From assembly GCF_013179735.1 (NCBI RefSeq), contig NZ_JABMEG010000003.1, forward strand, positions 124,001 to 188,000: DNA of 64,000 nt, written 5' to 3'. Within the stretch, counting starts at the first letter, position 1. Every line of letters starts with the position of its first letter. The position numbers were made by a program, and so were the translations under genes. Under the pieces are notes generated by a model. The model saw nothing but the letters and a program-made list of their open reading frames with translations, was not told the DNA's origin and did not search any database. Shown piece by piece: positions 63,815 through 64,000 of this stretch. Origin of the DNA: Permianibacter fluminis (GTDB lineage: Bacteria; Pseudomonadota; Gammaproteobacteria; Enterobacterales; Permianibacteraceae).

Positions 63815-64000
63815 ATACGGCGTTCTGCGTAGGTCGAGGTTGGGACATTCTTGGTGGAAAAGAAGTCTCAAGTGAGGCGAAAATGCTACTGCCTCACTTC
63901 AAGTGACGGTAAGCCTCAGCCAGGAGGCGGTGAATTGGCATAGATCGCAGCGGTAGCCTCGCCGCGGTCAAATGCCAAAATCCATCGAGTTACATTCTCG
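63815..64000. other. Non-coding right edge
   Basis: The last 186 bases hold no convincing start of a gene. GTGAGGC...GCCTCAC at 63873-63896 is a 7-bp inverted repeat with a short spacer that may be a weak terminator after the response regulator. Confidence 0.35.

Overview
This is a GC-rich, densely coded chromosomal window from a gammaproteobacterium. The evidence is conserved gene order: rplM-rpsI followed by petABC and sspB, the dolP-diaA-yraN-lpoA/rsmI block that Escherichia also has, an ilvGM-type branched-chain operon with a peptide attenuator, and dispersed palindromic repeats of the Pseudomonas/Xanthomonas kind. I cannot name a genus. I saw no rRNA, tRNA, prophage, integron or CRISPR array.

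Layout. 1-1.6 kb: envelope proteins, an L,D-transpeptidase and the end of its upstream partner. 1.6-6.8 kb: an HU protein with a histone-like tail, ribosomal proteins L13/S9, the cytochrome bc1 complex and SspB (sspA is missing from its usual place). 6.9-11.3 kb: outer-membrane and peptidoglycan genes (dolP, diaA, yraN, lpoA) divergent from rsmI. 11.3-12.5 kb: a small secreted protein and a TetR regulator. 12.7-20.6 kb: leader peptide and attenuator, then ilvC-ilvG-ilvM-cimA-ilvE-REP-ilvD. This operon makes valine and isoleucine from pyruvate by the citramalate route. 20.7-31.7 kb: an unknown protein, an M28 peptidase, two diguanylate cyclases, a thioesterase, and a di-heme cytochrome c paired with a membrane patatin.

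31.8-46 kb: a two-part kynurenine catabolic cluster on the minus strand. One part is RidA deaminase, 3-hydroxyanthranilate dioxygenase, ACMS decarboxylase, cyclase/formamidase, KynU and Kmo. The other is an SDR and the aminomuconate semialdehyde dehydrogenase. Together they run from formylkynurenine to beyond 2-aminomuconate, but tryptophan dioxygenase is not here. M48 and M20 peptidases lie between the halves. Each half carries an AT-richer unknown secreted protein translationally coupled to a pathway gene, and both contain inverted-repeat elements in their gaps. 46-50.3 kb: c-di-GMP turnover (HD-GYP protein, GGDEF-EAL protein) with an H-NOX sensor coupled to the GGDEF-EAL gene. 50.4-54 kb: secreted proteins, including a pectin-acetylesterase-like hydrolase behind a structured leader and a VPxPA-CTERM-like surface protein. 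54-61.5 kb: hemL, a GIY-YIG nuclease bracketed by palindromic repeats, pyrB, thiE, a subtilase and thiD. 61.7-63.8 kb: rubredoxin coupled to a LytS/LytTR two-component system.

The strongest unusual points are the ilv attenuator controlling a cimA-containing operon, the GIY-YIG gene inside a repeat bracket, the two coupled orphan genes in the kynurenine cluster, the 694-base segment between 12-base direct repeats at 42.1-42.8 kb, and the H-NOX/GGDEF-EAL pair. I did not find a clearly new defence or mobile system. All statements are from reading the sequence; no searches were run.
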